Shown piece after piece: positions 1 through 9,066 of a DNA stretch of 64,000 nt. The stretch's first letter is position 1. Every line of letters begins with the position of its first letter. Origin of the DNA: Vibrio sp. AND4 (GTDB lineage: Bacteria > Pseudomonadota > Gammaproteobacteria > Enterobacterales > Vibrionaceae); the NCBI RefSeq assembly GCF_000171815.1, contig NZ_ABGR01000001.1, positions 558,001-622,000 of the forward strand, written 5' to 3'. Under the pieces are notes generated by a model, which was given only the letters and a program-made list of their open reading frames with translations, was not told the DNA's origin and did no database searches. A program made the translations under genes and the position numbers.

Positions 1-2
1 CC

Positions 3-287
3 GATGTCCAAACCGCAGAACAGGCCGTTAACCGTTACCTCACCGCAGAGGTGACGCAAGCTCAGTTTGATGTCCTGGTGAGCTTTGTGTTTAACCTTGG
101 CGCGGGCAACTTAAAACGCTCCACCATGCTTAAGCTGTTCAACCAAAACAAACCGTTGAAAGCCTGCCGCGAGCTTTCACGTTGGGTCTATGTTAACGGT
201 AAAAACTGCAATGACCCTGATAGCCAATGTTCAGGGGTGGTGAAACGCCGTAAAATTGAGCGGCAAGTTTGTTTAAACGGCTGGTAA
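3..287 (+). CDS. Phage endolysin (GH24-type lysozyme), C-terminal part only
   Basis: The reading frame is open from the left edge of the window, so the N-terminus with the catalytic Glu lies outside; the fragment has about 94 residues. The residues QFDVLVSFVFNLG followed by a C-terminal stretch with KRRKIER are characteristic of T4/P21-type phage lysozymes that cut the peptidoglycan glycan strand. A GTG at 51 is in frame, but the homologous sequence continues upstream of it, so it is not a credible start. The gene lies directly before a spanin pair, which fixes its role as the muralytic enzyme of a lysis cassette. A holin would be expected further left. Confidence 0.85.
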   Translation, partial: DVQTAEQAVNRYLTAEVTQAQFDVLVSFVFNLGAGNLKRSTMLKLFNQNKPLKACRELSRWVYVNGKNCNDPDSQCSGVVKRRKIERQVCLNGW

Positions 288-297
288 AGGGGAGCTT

Positions 298-654
298 ATG
301 AACGTCTCTTTCAAAACGGCTTTTTTGGTGGGGTTGGTTGTCTTGCTGCTTGGCAGCTTAGCGGCGTCAGCTTACTTGTTTGAGCTCACTAAGCTTCAAG
401 CCAAGCGGTACGGCGAGCTACAAGGCCAGTTCAAAGACTCACTGAGCAAAAACAAATCCCTGTCTATTGCGGTGAAAACCCTAACGGATGAAGTTAAGCA
501 GGCGCAGCGGGCCGCTGATGCATTGCTGCAAGCCAAGGCAGAGCGCAAAAGGGTAACGATTCGGACCGTGACCCAAATCAAAGAGGTACTGAACCATGAA
601 AAATGCGCAGATGTGCCTATCCCTAATGCTACTCAGTGGCTGTACTACCACTGA
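298..654 (+). CDS. Rz-like inner-membrane spanin
   Basis: This 118-residue protein starts with a short cytoplasmic stretch, then one hydrophobic segment (about residues 8-28), then a long charged helical region (about 35-100) rich in Lys, Glu, Ala and Leu. That is the architecture of an i-spanin. It begins 10 bases after the endolysin stop, preceded by a GGGGAG ribosome-binding site. Its 3' end overlaps the Rz1-like gene in another frame, the classical overlapping arrangement of lambda Rz/Rz1. The call rests on topology and position, because spanins are poorly conserved in sequence. Confidence 0.8.
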   Translation: MNVSFKTAFLVGLVVLLLGSLAASAYLFELTKLQAKRYGELQGQFKDSLSKNKSLSIAVKTLTDEVKQAQRAADALLQAKAERKRVTIRTVTQIKEVLNHEKCADVPIPNATQWLYYH

Positions 655-868
655 GGTGGTGACCGAGTATCACGATCGCTTGGTGCTGCCTCCGGCTGTT
701 TATCTCACTTCTTGCCAACCACCTTTTACAGCGCCGCCGCACACCTACGGTGAAGCCGTTGAGCGCGATCCAATATGGTTAGAAGCTTGGCGCAACTGCG
801 CCGATCAAATTGAGCACTTACGTGACTTTTATGGTTACGACAGTGCGCTCCCCAACACGGGCAAATAA
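596..868 (+). CDS. Rz1-like outer-membrane spanin lipoprotein
   Basis: The 90-residue product opens with a short signal sequence and a lipobox (LLSGC, Cys at residue 16), so it should be lipidated and sent to the outer membrane. It overlaps the Rz-like gene by 59 bases in the +1 frame, as Rz1 overlaps Rz. The mature part is proline-rich near its start (LPPAVYLTSCQPPF), typical of o-spanins. Together the two would bridge the periplasm and fuse the membranes at the last step of lysis. At 90 residues it is longer than lambda Rz1. Confidence 0.8.
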   Translation: MKNAQMCLSLMLLSGCTTTEVVTEYHDRLVLPPAVYLTSCQPPFTAPPHTYGEAVERDPIWLEAWRNCADQIEHLRDFYGYDSALPNTGK

Positions 869-1138
869 CACTTACTCCTTGGGTGGTCGTCCACCGTTAT
901 CCGTTGTTGCCCGTAACCCTTTCCTAAGTAGGGGGTGCAAGCGTCGGTTCCTCGCTGTCTGACTTGTTAGCCATGATCATATTCAGCTCGCTGCTGATAC
1001 TCCTTTTATGCTAGCGCAAGTTCAGAGTCAAAAAGGAACAAGCAGAGTTTGAGAGAACTCCATTAACCAGCAACGTCAGCTTAATGCGAAAAAGGGCGTG
1101 ACGCTCGGAGAGACGAGACTTATTGATGAGGGCTTTCA

Positions 1139-1609
1139 ATGAACAATGAAAAACGACTTTGGAATTTAACCGAGTTGGAAGCGTTCGACTATCACCGTTC
1201 CACGATCCGCAAAAAGCTTAAATCCGCCGGCATTGAGCCTGTCGCATTTAAAGGGCAAACCCCGCTTTATGACGTGGTTCAGGTCACGCCGTACTTATGC
1301 AAAGCGCCATTAAAAGAGAGCGACGCCCCTGATTTGATGGGGTTTAAAACCGCTGCAGAGCTCAGAGCCTACGTGCAATCAGAGCGGGAAAAGCTTGCGC
1401 TGCAGAAAGACTCAAGCGAGTGCATTTCTAAAGAGGATTACGAGAATGAAATTGCCATTTGTATTTCTGGTGTGAAGGGCTTTAAAGACAAAGTGATCAC
1501 GCGGATTGAATCGGCCATCCCGACGGCGACAACGCAGCAACTCGAAGCACTAGAAAGTTTACTTAATTATGATTTAAAGGCGGTGTCGGATGGGCTTGAA
1601 CAACTTTGA
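1139..1609 (+). CDS. Terminase small subunit (Nu1/DUF1441-like)
   Basis: The 156-residue protein has an N-terminal helix-turn-helix-like DNA-binding region (WNLTELEAFDYHRSTIRKKL, about residues 8-27), as in lambda Nu1 and the DUF1441 family. It is followed by a helical acidic C-terminus likely to contact the large subunit. It would recognise the packaging site and recruit the motor. The gene overlaps the large terminase start by 20 bases, implying coupled translation. The 270 bases upstream (869-1138) hold no gene that I can support, and a cos or pac site could lie there. Confidence 0.75.
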   Translation: MNNEKRLWNLTELEAFDYHRSTIRKKLKSAGIEPVAFKGQTPLYDVVQVTPYLCKAPLKESDAPDLMGFKTAAELRAYVQSEREKLALQKDSSECISKEDYENEIAICISGVKGFKDKVITRIESAIPTATTQQLEALESLLNYDLKAVSDGLEQL

Positions 1610-3686
1610 CACGCGCCTTGGGGTTCAGTACGCGGATGCGGCCAAGATACGGCGAGAGCTGGCTTACCTGTGCGCGCCAACCGATAAGACGCCAATTGAA
1701 GCCGCCGATGAGGATTTGTGGATATCAGATGGCACGGACGTCACCAAGTTTTTGTCTTCGTTAGTGCCTTATATGAAAGAGCCAATGAACTGTTTGGCAA
1801 GGCGCATTTATGAAGCCGTGATTGTGGTTGGTCCGGCTCGTTCAGGAAAGACCAAGGCGTTAGTCGAAGGATGGATTAATTACACTGTCACGCAAGCGCC
1901 AGGCGATATGCTGCTGATTTACAGCACTAAGACCAAAGCAACGGATATGTCTAAGGCGGATCTCGACCGCTGCTTTTCATCAACGCCAGGCATTGCGCGT
2001 CTCAGAACGGGGCGAAAGTCCGACGATAACATCACCTCTAAGAAGTTTAAGAACGGCATGAACCTCAAGTTAGATTCGGCCACAGAAACCAGCTTGTCGG
2101 CCTCAACGTATCGTTATGCTGGCGCGACAGATTACGACAGGGCCGATGATGGCGTGGGGCAAGAGGGCTCCAAGTTTGAACTGATGTTAATGCGGGTTCA
2201 AAACGCTAAGTCTTCGGGCATGGTGATGGCCGAGAGCTCGCCTGGTCGTATTGTTCGCCACCCTAAGCCAGAAGAAGAGCTACTCCCTCATGAGGCGCAA
2301 CCTTGTGGGGGCATTGCCTCGCTGTATAACCAAGGTGACAGACGCCGTTTTTATTGGTCGTGCGACGATTGCCATGCCTACTTTAGACCGGAATTCGAAA
2401 CGCTAAAGTGGGAGGAAAAAGACGATCCTTTACTGACTTCCCAAACGGCGTATGTGGCTTGCCCAAGGTGTGGCCACCGCATTGATGAAGTGGATAAACA
2501 CGCCAAGAACTTAAGCGGGCAATGGTTTCGTGAAGGGGCGGTGGACCAATACGGCGAGTTAGTCGAAGACGAGGCCGAGATACGCACCACCAAATGGGCC
2601 ACGTTTTGGTTTGAGGGCGTGATAGCGGCGTACAGCAGTTGGCAAAACTTGGTGTATCGCTATCTCAATGCGGAGGCCATTTATCAAGACAGCGGTGATG
2701 AAGACGCGTTGATCTCCTTTATCAATACCCGAATGGGCCGCTCTTATATTCTGCAATCCCAAGGGCAAGATATTGGCGCTCATGAGCTGATGGAAAAGGC
2801 CAAAGGCAATCCATATTTGCGCAGTGTGGTGCCTGTCGGTGGCCGCTTCTTGATCATGAACATCGACGTTCAAGGTGGTAAGTCCAACGCTCGCTTTGTG
2901 GTGCAAGCTCAGGTGTTTGGTGAAGGGCTGCAACGTTGGGTCATCGACCGCTTTGAAATCCTCACTACGCCGCACCGCAACGGCGACCGTATTAACCCAG
3001 CGATTTACGCCGAAGATTGGGATCTGCTTATCGAGCAGGTGATCAAAAAAACGTATCCGGTTGCCGATGGCAGTGGACGAGTGATGAAGCCGGTACTCAC
3101 GCTGTGTGACTCGGGCGGCTCGGCGGCGGAAAAAGATGGTAAGAAAACCTCAGTGACCGATTTTGCCTACCAGTTTTATAACCGGCTTAAATCGAAAGGC
3201 CTGTCCCATTTGTTTCGCTTGGTAAAAGGGGCCAGCAACAAAGACATGGATTCCCTTATCAAAGAATCGTACCCCGATAAGCGCAGCAAACTGGCGCATG
3301 GTGAAATTCCCTTACTGCTGCTGCACACCAACCGACTTAAAAACCGAGTGGTGGCCAGCTATTCCCGTGAAGAGTTTGGTTCTCGGTATTTTCATTTACC
3401 TTCGTGGGCGCAAAGAGAATGGTTTGATGAACTGACGGCAGAATTCATTGATGAAAAAGGCCAATGGATCTGCCCTGAGAAGACCCGCAACGAGAGCTTT
3501 GATTTATGCGCCTATGCCGAAGCGGGCATGCACTTTCTTGGTGGTGACGATATCCACTGGGAAAGCCCGCCACCTTGGGCGTCGGAATGGCAGATAAACC
3601 CGAATGTGGTTGATGCTGATTTGCAGCCCGCCTTCGAGCGCAAGCCTAAGAAACGTTACAACCACTCAAGAGGTATTTTCGGATGA
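1590..3686 (+). CDS. Terminase large subunit (lambda gpA family)
   Basis: At 698 residues this is a full-length GpA-type packaging ATPase/nuclease. The Walker A motif GPARSGKT lies at residues 81-88, and an acidic Walker B-like stretch (TDYDRADD) at 180-187. Two CxxC pairs (Cys258/261 and Cys291/294) suggest a zinc-binding insertion, which GpA proteins often carry. The C-terminal half would hold the nuclease that cuts concatemeric DNA. It pumps phage DNA into proheads together with the small subunit and portal. The family implies lambda-like packaging from cos-type ends, though no cos site is demonstrated here. Confidence 0.95.
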   Translation: MGLNNFDTRLGVQYADAAKIRRELAYLCAPTDKTPIEAADEDLWISDGTDVTKFLSSLVPYMKEPMNCLARRIYEAVIVVGPARSGKTKALVEGWINYTVTQAPGDMLLIYSTKTKATDMSKADLDRCFSSTPGIARLRTGRKSDDNITSKKFKNGMNLKLDSATETSLSASTYRYAGATDYDRADDGVGQEGSKFELMLMRVQNAKSSGMVMAESSPGRIVRHPKPEEELLPHEAQPCGGIASLYNQGDRRRFYWSCDDCHAYFRPEFETLKWEEKDDPLLTSQTAYVACPRCGHRIDEVDKHAKNLSGQWFREGAVDQYGELVEDEAEIRTTKWATFWFEGVIAAYSSWQNLVYRYLNAEAIYQDSGDEDALISFINTRMGRSYILQSQGQDIGAHELMEKAKGNPYLRSVVPVGGRFLIMNIDVQGGKSNARFVVQAQVFGEGLQRWVIDRFEILTTPHRNGDRINPAIYAEDWDLLIEQVIKKTYPVADGSGRVMKPVLTLCDSGGSAAEKDGKKTSVTDFAYQFYNRLKSKGLSHLFRLVKGASNKDMDSLIKESYPDKRSKLAHGEIPLLLLHTNRLKNRVVASYSREEFGSRYFHLPSWAQREWFDELTAEFIDEKGQWICPEKTRNESFDLCAYAEAGMHFLGGDDIHWESPPPWASEWQINPNVVDADLQPAFERKPKKRYNHSRGIFG

Positions 3687-3904
3687 GTTTAGTCATACCC
3701 ACCAATCAAGACCGTTTGCAGTGGTACCTACAAGCCGAGCAGAAGATCTTACAGCAACAAACGGTGAGAACGGCGCAAGGGGAAGAGTTGACCTTGGCCA
3801 GTTTAGCGACGGTGCGCAGAGAGATAGAGCGTTTGCAGCGGCTTATCGCATCACAGGCACAAGGTGGGCGGCGTTCCATGATACGGAGAAATTATCTTGA
3901 GTAG
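3683..3904 (+). CDS. gpW-like head-tail connector
   Basis: This small 73-residue, mostly helical protein matches the lambda gpW family in size, position between large terminase and portal, and an N-terminal region with a QxxLxxYLxAEQKIL-type pattern. gpW joins the filled head to the tail-attachment protein at the portal vertex. Its ATG overlaps the terminase stop (ATGA), and its 3' end overlaps the portal start by 8 bases, so the three are translationally coupled. Confidence 0.75.
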   Translation: MSLVIPTNQDRLQWYLQAEQKILQQQTVRTAQGEELTLASLATVRREIERLQRLIASQAQGGRRSMIRRNYLE

Positions 3905-5387
3905 CCCAAACTTGTTAGACAAGCTCATCGCCGTATTCAATCCCCGCAAAGGGCTAGAGCGCGCCTACGACCGACGGCTTTTAAACAAATACAACGCCGC
4001 ACTGCCACGAAACCCACACACCAAGAAGACCAACAAGCAATCCAAAGGCGATGCCAACGCGTTGAACAAGGGCGCGAAAGCCGTGTATCAGCGAGCCAGG
4101 CACATGGATGAGAACAACCCGTTTGTGACGGCCATTTTGGATGAACTCTGCGCAAATGTGATTGGCCCGAACGGCATCATGGTCGAGCCTCAACCTTTAA
4201 ATAATAAAGGCGAGGTCCATGTGGAATGCGCTCAGGCGATCATGACGTGGTGGGAGAACTTCTCGTTAAAGCAGAACATCGATGCAGAGCATTCTCGAGC
4301 AGAAACTGAGTGGCTTGCGGGTCGAACCTGGTTTCGTGATGGCGAGGTGTTTTGCCGCATGTTCATGGGTAGGCACAAGGATTTGAGTTACCCAACCGAC
4401 ACGCCTTTTGCGGTGCAGCCGTTTGAGCCTGATTTTATTCCAGCCCATATCACCGAGGCCGACGGGGGACTGTTCGAAGGGATCAAGCGCAATCAACTGG
4501 GTCAGGCCATCAGTTATCTAATTCAGAGAGATGCGCGAGGCTTTGAGTTTGTGGATGTCGATGCGCAGTTTGTTTGCCATTTGAAGTTTACCCGCCGCTT
4601 TCACCAAAACCGTGGCATTTCACTTTTGCATTCGGTGTTGGATTTGGTCGATGACATTGAAGATTACGATCAGTCTGAACGCATCAGCGCCCAGATAGCG
4701 AGCCGCTTTGCCTATTACATCAAACGAGACCCGACCTTAAATTCCAACGCAACAGACGCATTTGATCGTGGCGGTGATTTGTTCCTAGGTATGGGGAATT
4801 CGTTTGAGTTGGCACCCGGTGAAGATGCCGGTGTGGTGGAGAACAACCGAAAAGACACCATGAGCAGTCCTTTTCGTAATGCACAGCTTCGATTGGCCAG
4901 CGGGGGCGCAGGGGTGAATAACTCCAGCGTCACTCGAGACTACAGCAACGGCAGTTACTCTGCGCAGCGGCAAGAATTAATCGATTCATTCAGTCGTTAT
5001 CGGGTACTGCAGCGCAAGTTCGTTTTGGGTTGGACCCGTCCACAGTATCGGCATGCGTTACAAATGGCGATGCTTGCCGGCGAGGTCAAGATCCCGAAAG
5101 ACGTTGACCGAGCGACCATCTTAAATGCGATTTATCAAGCGCCCGTGATGCCATGGATTGATCCAGGCAAAGAGATGGTTGGCGTGGAAAAAGGCACCCG
5201 TTTGGGGCTGTATTCGTTAAGCCATGCGCAGCGTGAACGCAACATAAACCCTTTATCGACTCGGCGTGAAATTCAATCGGAGCGAGAACAAATGAACGAT
5301 ATGCACATCGTGAGCACGTCCGATCCTGCTCATGCGATAAAGCTCAACAATCAAAGAGAAGAGGCCAACCATGCCAAAGCCAAATAA
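3897..5387 (+). CDS. Portal protein (lambda gpB family)
   Basis: The 496-residue protein fits the lambda-type portal family, the dodecameric ring through which DNA enters and leaves the capsid. The N-terminal AYDRRLLN and ARHMDENNPFVTAILDEL stretches and the WFRDGEVF region are typical of the family. The start is TTG at 3897, supported by a GGAG site about 9 bases upstream and by overlap with gpW. The 3' end overlaps the protease/capsid gene by 17 bases. Confidence 0.92.
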   Translation: MSSPNLLDKLIAVFNPRKGLERAYDRRLLNKYNAALPRNPHTKKTNKQSKGDANALNKGAKAVYQRARHMDENNPFVTAILDELCANVIGPNGIMVEPQPLNNKGEVHVECAQAIMTWWENFSLKQNIDAEHSRAETEWLAGRTWFRDGEVFCRMFMGRHKDLSYPTDTPFAVQPFEPDFIPAHITEADGGLFEGIKRNQLGQAISYLIQRDARGFEFVDVDAQFVCHLKFTRRFHQNRGISLLHSVLDLVDDIEDYDQSERISAQIASRFAYYIKRDPTLNSNATDAFDRGGDLFLGMGNSFELAPGEDAGVVENNRKDTMSSPFRNAQLRLASGGAGVNNSSVTRDYSNGSYSAQRQELIDSFSRYRVLQRKFVLGWTRPQYRHALQMAMLAGEVKIPKDVDRATILNAIYQAPVMPWIDPGKEMVGVEKGTRLGLYSLSHAQRERNINPLSTRREIQSEREQMNDMHIVSTSDPAHAIKLNNQREEANHAKAK

Positions 5388-7383
5388 GAGCTGGTACACG
5401 CTCAAAAATGAAGCCGACGTGATCAAGGTCTGGGTGCATGGCGACATCAGCGCTTACGACATTGATGCAACGGAAATCATCGCCGCGCTGCAAGTTGCCG
5501 ATGGTAAAGAAGTCGAATTACGCATGTTAAGTGGCGGTGGCAGTGTCTACCAAGGCTTAGCCATGTACAACGCCTTAAAGGCCCACAAAGGCAAAGTGGT
5601 GGGCATTGTTGATGGCATGGCCGCGAGCATTGCGACGTATGTCTTGCTGGCCTGTGATTCCATTCGCATGCCTGAAAACGCCATGTTGATGATCCACAAC
5701 CCATCTATTGGGGCATGGGGCGGCGAGAAGGAAATCAACTCAGCGCTGCAGCAGTTGCAAGCGGCCACCAAAACCATTTCTGAAGCCTACGTGGAGAAAT
5801 CTGGCCAACCGCTTGAAGATGTCCTCACCGCAATGGAAAGCGAAACCTGGTTTACCGCGCAAGCCGCGAAAGATTGGGGACTTGTCGATGAAGTGGTGGA
5901 GGCGGTCGACTTGAGTAACTCGTTACAAAGCTTCGATGAGTCCGATTTCAAGAACTTTAAACACGCGCCAAGTGAGCTTATCAACTCACTAAAGCGCCAA
6001 CCAGAAGAACCAACACCTTTGGCAGCTTCTGCTCCGCCAAACGATCCTCAAATCAATAACACCAAGCAGGTAAGCGACATGCCGAATCCAAATGAAGATA
6101 TACAAAATGCTGTAAAAGCAGAGAACCAACGCCAAGCGGATATTCGTGCGCTGTGCGCTCAGCATAAAGTCAGTGAGACGCTCACCAATGAAATGCTTGC
6201 CGACTTATCGTGCTCGGTGGGGCAAGCGTCCACTAAGATTTTAGAAAGCATTGGTCGCCAAGCGGCAGCAGGACAGCAAGAGCCCGAAGCAAACTTAACC
6301 GCCACGCACATGCGCGTTGGCAACGGCAACCATGTGAAAGATGAGCTGCAAAATGCCCTGAATGCACGTTGTGGCGTGGCCGATTTAGAAAAAGATAATT
6401 CGTTTGGCCATGAGTCATTGCTCAACATGGCGCGGGCTTGTCTCGATGTAAACGCCCGAAGCGCCATCACCAAAAATGAGCTGGTTAACCGAGCGTTTAA
6501 CTCGGGGGATTTTGGCGACATCATCACCGAGGGCATTCGCACTGTAATGCGCGATGAGGCACAGGCACGCGCACCAATGTGGCGAGAGCTGGCGAACGTG
6601 GAGAATCTAACGGATTTTCGTGAGACTGAGCTGGTGATGGTGAACGATGCGCCGGACTTGATGAAAGTTTCGGAAGATGGCGAATACAAAGCGGCGGTCT
6701 TAAAAGGCAGCGGTGAGCGTATTCAGCTTGCGACTTTTGGCCGAGAGATCCAGTTCACTCGTCACGCTATCATTAATGATGAGATTGGCTTGGTGGCCAA
6801 GGTGCCACGTAAGTTCATGCAGTCGGGTTATCGCCTGTCCGATAAGTTAATGTTTAACGCTATCCTCGCCGGAAAGATGGCCGATGGGGACGACGTGTTT
6901 AAAGCGGGCAAGGACAAAGACTGGGGTAACCTCATCAGAAGCATTCCAAAAGGCGATTACGCGGCAATGATCATGGCGCTGCATAAGGTGTTTGCAACCG
7001 CCACCACCATTCCGCTCGATGGTAAAGCGGGCAAGGGCGATGCATTAGACTTGCGCGGCGAGATTTTGATTGCCAGCCCAGACCACGCCTCGATGTTTGA
7101 AGCGGTGTTGAACACGGCAAGCAAACCCGACGTCTTTAACCCTGCTTATAAGAAGTTTGGCAAGGTGATTGAAACCGCACGTGTAGGCGATATAGATGGC
7201 GCCTTGGCGTTAACGGGGAAAGACTTCGATACCGTCGTGATGGGCTTTTTAGACGGCCAGCAAGATCCGTGGCTAGAAACGGGCGACGGCTGGAGCAGTG
7301 ATGGTGCTAAGTTCCGCATCACTTATGACTTGATGTCTAAGGTACTCGATCGCCGTGGTATTGCTCTGGCGAGCTTTGCCTAA
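5371..7383 (+). CDS. ClpP-like prohead protease fused to major capsid protein
   Basis: One 670-residue frame contains two head proteins. Residues about 10-185 are an S14 ClpP-like prohead protease with a plausible triad Ser86 (GMAAS), His109 (MLMIHNPS) and Asp173 (KDWGLVDEV). A linker rich in Pro and Asn follows. Residues about 340-670 resemble a Mu gpT-like/HK97-fold major capsid protein. An internal ATG at 6079 (residue 237), preceded by GCAGG, could start a separate scaffold/capsid product. In many phages these are separate genes, but protease-capsid fusions are a known class. Self-cleavage would be needed to release mature capsid. Confidence 0.9.
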   Translation: MPKPNKSWYTLKNEADVIKVWVHGDISAYDIDATEIIAALQVADGKEVELRMLSGGGSVYQGLAMYNALKAHKGKVVGIVDGMAASIATYVLLACDSIRMPENAMLMIHNPSIGAWGGEKEINSALQQLQAATKTISEAYVEKSGQPLEDVLTAMESETWFTAQAAKDWGLVDEVVEAVDLSNSLQSFDESDFKNFKHAPSELINSLKRQPEEPTPLAASAPPNDPQINNTKQVSDMPNPNEDIQNAVKAENQRQADIRALCAQHKVSETLTNEMLADLSCSVGQASTKILESIGRQAAAGQQEPEANLTATHMRVGNGNHVKDELQNALNARCGVADLEKDNSFGHESLLNMARACLDVNARSAITKNELVNRAFNSGDFGDIITEGIRTVMRDEAQARAPMWRELANVENLTDFRETELVMVNDAPDLMKVSEDGEYKAAVLKGSGERIQLATFGREIQFTRHAIINDEIGLVAKVPRKFMQSGYRLSDKLMFNAILAGKMADGDDVFKAGKDKDWGNLIRSIPKGDYAAMIMALHKVFATATTIPLDGKAGKGDALDLRGEILIASPDHASMFEAVLNTASKPDVFNPAYKKFGKVIETARVGDIDGALALTGKDFDTVVMGFLDGQQDPWLETGDGWSSDGAKFRITYDLMSKVLDRRGIALASFA

Positions 7384-7419
7384 AAGGCTGTGTGATTTTA
7401 CTAACAGGGTGAGCATGGC

Positions 7420-7779
7420 TTGCCCTTTTTTAATGGTGACAATATGCGTTTAAGCGATGGAAAGAAGATTGTAGCGCCCGTGCCAGCGGGTGGTTTTATT
7501 AAGGATGTGCCGTGTTTACTTGGGTCTTTATTAGTGGTACCCAACTTTACCGCCAAAGCTGGCGACACGGCGGTATGTTACACACAAGGTCATTTTGATG
7601 GACCAATCAAAGCGGGTGATAGCGTGAGCTTTACCTCTGAGCCAGCGTATTTCAAAGACGGCGAATTTACCAAGACACAACCCACCGAACCTGGGGATGT
7701 GTCTCAACCTGTTGGCGTGTTCATCGAAGATGGCGTGCTGCTGACGGGCGGCCTCATCACCGAGTTCGTTAATGAGTAA
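7420..7779 (+). CDS. Capsid decoration/cement protein (DUF2190-like)
   Basis: The 119-residue, beta-rich protein has the pattern of DUF2190 capsid cement proteins (VPAGGFIKDVPCLLGSLL, then AGDTAVCYTQGHF). These sit on the outside of the capsid lattice. The chosen start is TTG at 7420, because the AGGGTGA ribosome-binding site at 7406-7412 lies 7 bases upstream. ATG at 7444 would remove the first eight residues. ATG at 7415 is in another frame, has only 2 bases spacing and stops after 12 codons. The location right after the capsid gene supports the call. Confidence 0.7.
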   Translation: MPFFNGDNMRLSDGKKIVAPVPAGGFIKDVPCLLGSLLVVPNFTAKAGDTAVCYTQGHFDGPIKAGDSVSFTSEPAYFKDGEFTKTQPTEPGDVSQPVGVFIEDGVLLTGGLITEFVNE

Positions 7780-8107
7780 TTTTGAATCGGCTCGAGATCT
7801 TATTCGACAATCTATCCAACGCTGCTTTGGCCGTGCCATGGTGGTGTTGACGCCACAAGGGCAGCAGATTGAAGTGATCGGTTACATTCGAAGCCATGAG
7901 AAGGGCGTTAATCAAGTGCGTTTGCTGGTAACGGATTCTGAGCTGCCTGAGTGCTGCACGCTGCTTTATTGCGATAAACGCTATCGGTTGGTCTTTGATG
8001 CGGCCGTGAAAAGCCGCCGCTCGACAAGCCAGCTCATGAGAGAGTATGTGATGGTGTTAGATACTCAAGGGGCGCAGCATGGGTGGTCAGAGTTTCAGCC
8101 GATCTAA
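7772..8107 (+). CDS. Putative head-tail joining protein
   Basis: The 111-residue protein lies between the decoration protein and a gpZ-like tail completion gene, where lambda and related phages carry the FII-type head-tail joiner. The sequence (FGRAMVVLTPQGQQIEVIGYI) suggests a small beta-rich fold, but I see no diagnostic motif. It overlaps the preceding gene by 8 bases and the next by 29. The function is assigned mainly from position. Confidence 0.5.
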   Translation: MSNFESARDLIRQSIQRCFGRAMVVLTPQGQQIEVIGYIRSHEKGVNQVRLLVTDSELPECCTLLYCDKRYRLVFDAAVKSRRSTSQLMREYVMVLDTQGAQHGWSEFQPI

Positions 8108-8603
8108 TACGCTGTTAGATACCAAGTTTATTCGTCGCTATGAGGCGTTTGAAAAAGAGCTCCCCAAAGTGATGCTGAGAGCCGCGGCGCTGACGTCTCG
8201 TTGGTTACGCGGCGTATCGATGACCGAGCTTGGCTACGAGTTAAGTATCGACAATAAAGCGCTGCGCTCACGGTTTCGCGTCTACAAAAACGGAAAGTCT
8301 TCAAAGCTGTGGATTGGTGTGCGCGACATTGGGGTTCACCGAATGGGTAAGCCGGTGCAAAAACGCTTAGGTGTCCAAGTCGGTGAGCATTTTTTTGCCG
8401 GCGCGTTTATCTCTCCGATGAACAGCGATGAGCTTTTGGTATGGCGACGGCGCGGTAAATCGAGATCGTCGATTGAAAAGGTAGAACTCAATATTGCCGA
8501 TGACGTAGATGCGATCATTGAGAACTACTTGCCAGACATTAATCGTAAATTTGAGGCGTTTTTTCATCGTGAATTCAAACAGGTTCTTTCACTCGCCACG
8601 TGA
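8079..8603 (+). CDS. gpZ-like minor tail/tail completion protein
   Basis: The 174-residue basic protein resembles the lambda gpZ family: an N-terminal helical stretch (FEKELPKVMLRAAALTSRWL), a central beta region, and a C-terminal helix (FEAFFHREFKQVL). In lambda, gpZ positions the DNA end at the head-tail joint. The start overlaps the previous gene, with AGGGGCG upstream. The position between head-tail joiner and tail genes agrees. Confidence 0.6.
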   Translation: MGGQSFSRSNTLLDTKFIRRYEAFEKELPKVMLRAAALTSRWLRGVSMTELGYELSIDNKALRSRFRVYKNGKSSKLWIGVRDIGVHRMGKPVQKRLGVQVGEHFFAGAFISPMNSDELLVWRRRGKSRSSIEKVELNIADDVDAIIENYLPDINRKFEAFFHREFKQVLSLAT

Positions 8604-9066
8604 GTGGGTGTTACTGGTGGTTAGCCACTTAGAGAAACGGCTTTCAATCAAGATAGAAACCGTGTATCGGCGACAAGCAATAGAGTTGGCCAACACCACC
8701 ATTAGTTATCACATCGGGGAGGCAGAGCCGGTCAACGAGTATGCCAACGATGGGCGACATCTTCATGAGATTGAATTGCGCTTCTTGGTGGAGGTGCCTT
8801 TATCCATGGATGGTTTTGACTTAGAAGCACTGGACGCTTCAACCCGTTTAGAACGTGAATTACTGAATGAGCGCTTTGGCGTATCGAGTGATTTGGAAGG
8901 GGCGTTGGTGGTGTCGAATTTGCCCAGTAAATTTGATCCACAAAACGGCGTGTTTGCTCGCACCGTCACCATGAAACAGCGAATTCGATTAGGCCCAGTC
9001 GAGCAGAGCTGGCATTGCATAGAGGGGAGTCGTCACCATGCTAGTCAAACTGATGAAACACGTTAG
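8569..9066 (+). CDS. Putative tail terminator / neck protein
   Basis: The frame is open from 8509. The most likely start is GTG at 8569, giving 165 residues and overlapping the gpZ-like gene by 35 bases; GTG at 8608 is an alternative. No family motif is obvious. The sequence has an amphipathic N-terminal helix (VVSHLEKRLSI) and an alternating beta pattern. Its place before the gpV baseplate gene suggests a neck or tail-terminator role, but this is inference from gene order. Confidence 0.45.
   Translation: MNSNRFFHSPREWVLLVVSHLEKRLSIKIETVYRRQAIELANTTISYHIGEAEPVNEYANDGRHLHEIELRFLVEVPLSMDGFDLEALDASTRLERELLNERFGVSSDLEGALVVSNLPSKFDPQNGVFARTVTMKQRIRLGPVEQSWHCIEGSRHHASQTDETR

Noticed and set aside
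869..1138. Possible degraded coding remnant before the small terminase
   Set aside because: A short frame reading VKKEQAEFERTPL is suggestive but has no start and only about 24 codons, so I did not call a gene or pseudogene.
6159..6689. A 176-codon frame antisense to the capsid gene
   Set aside because: It is a serine-rich shadow typical of the complementary strand of a coding gene.
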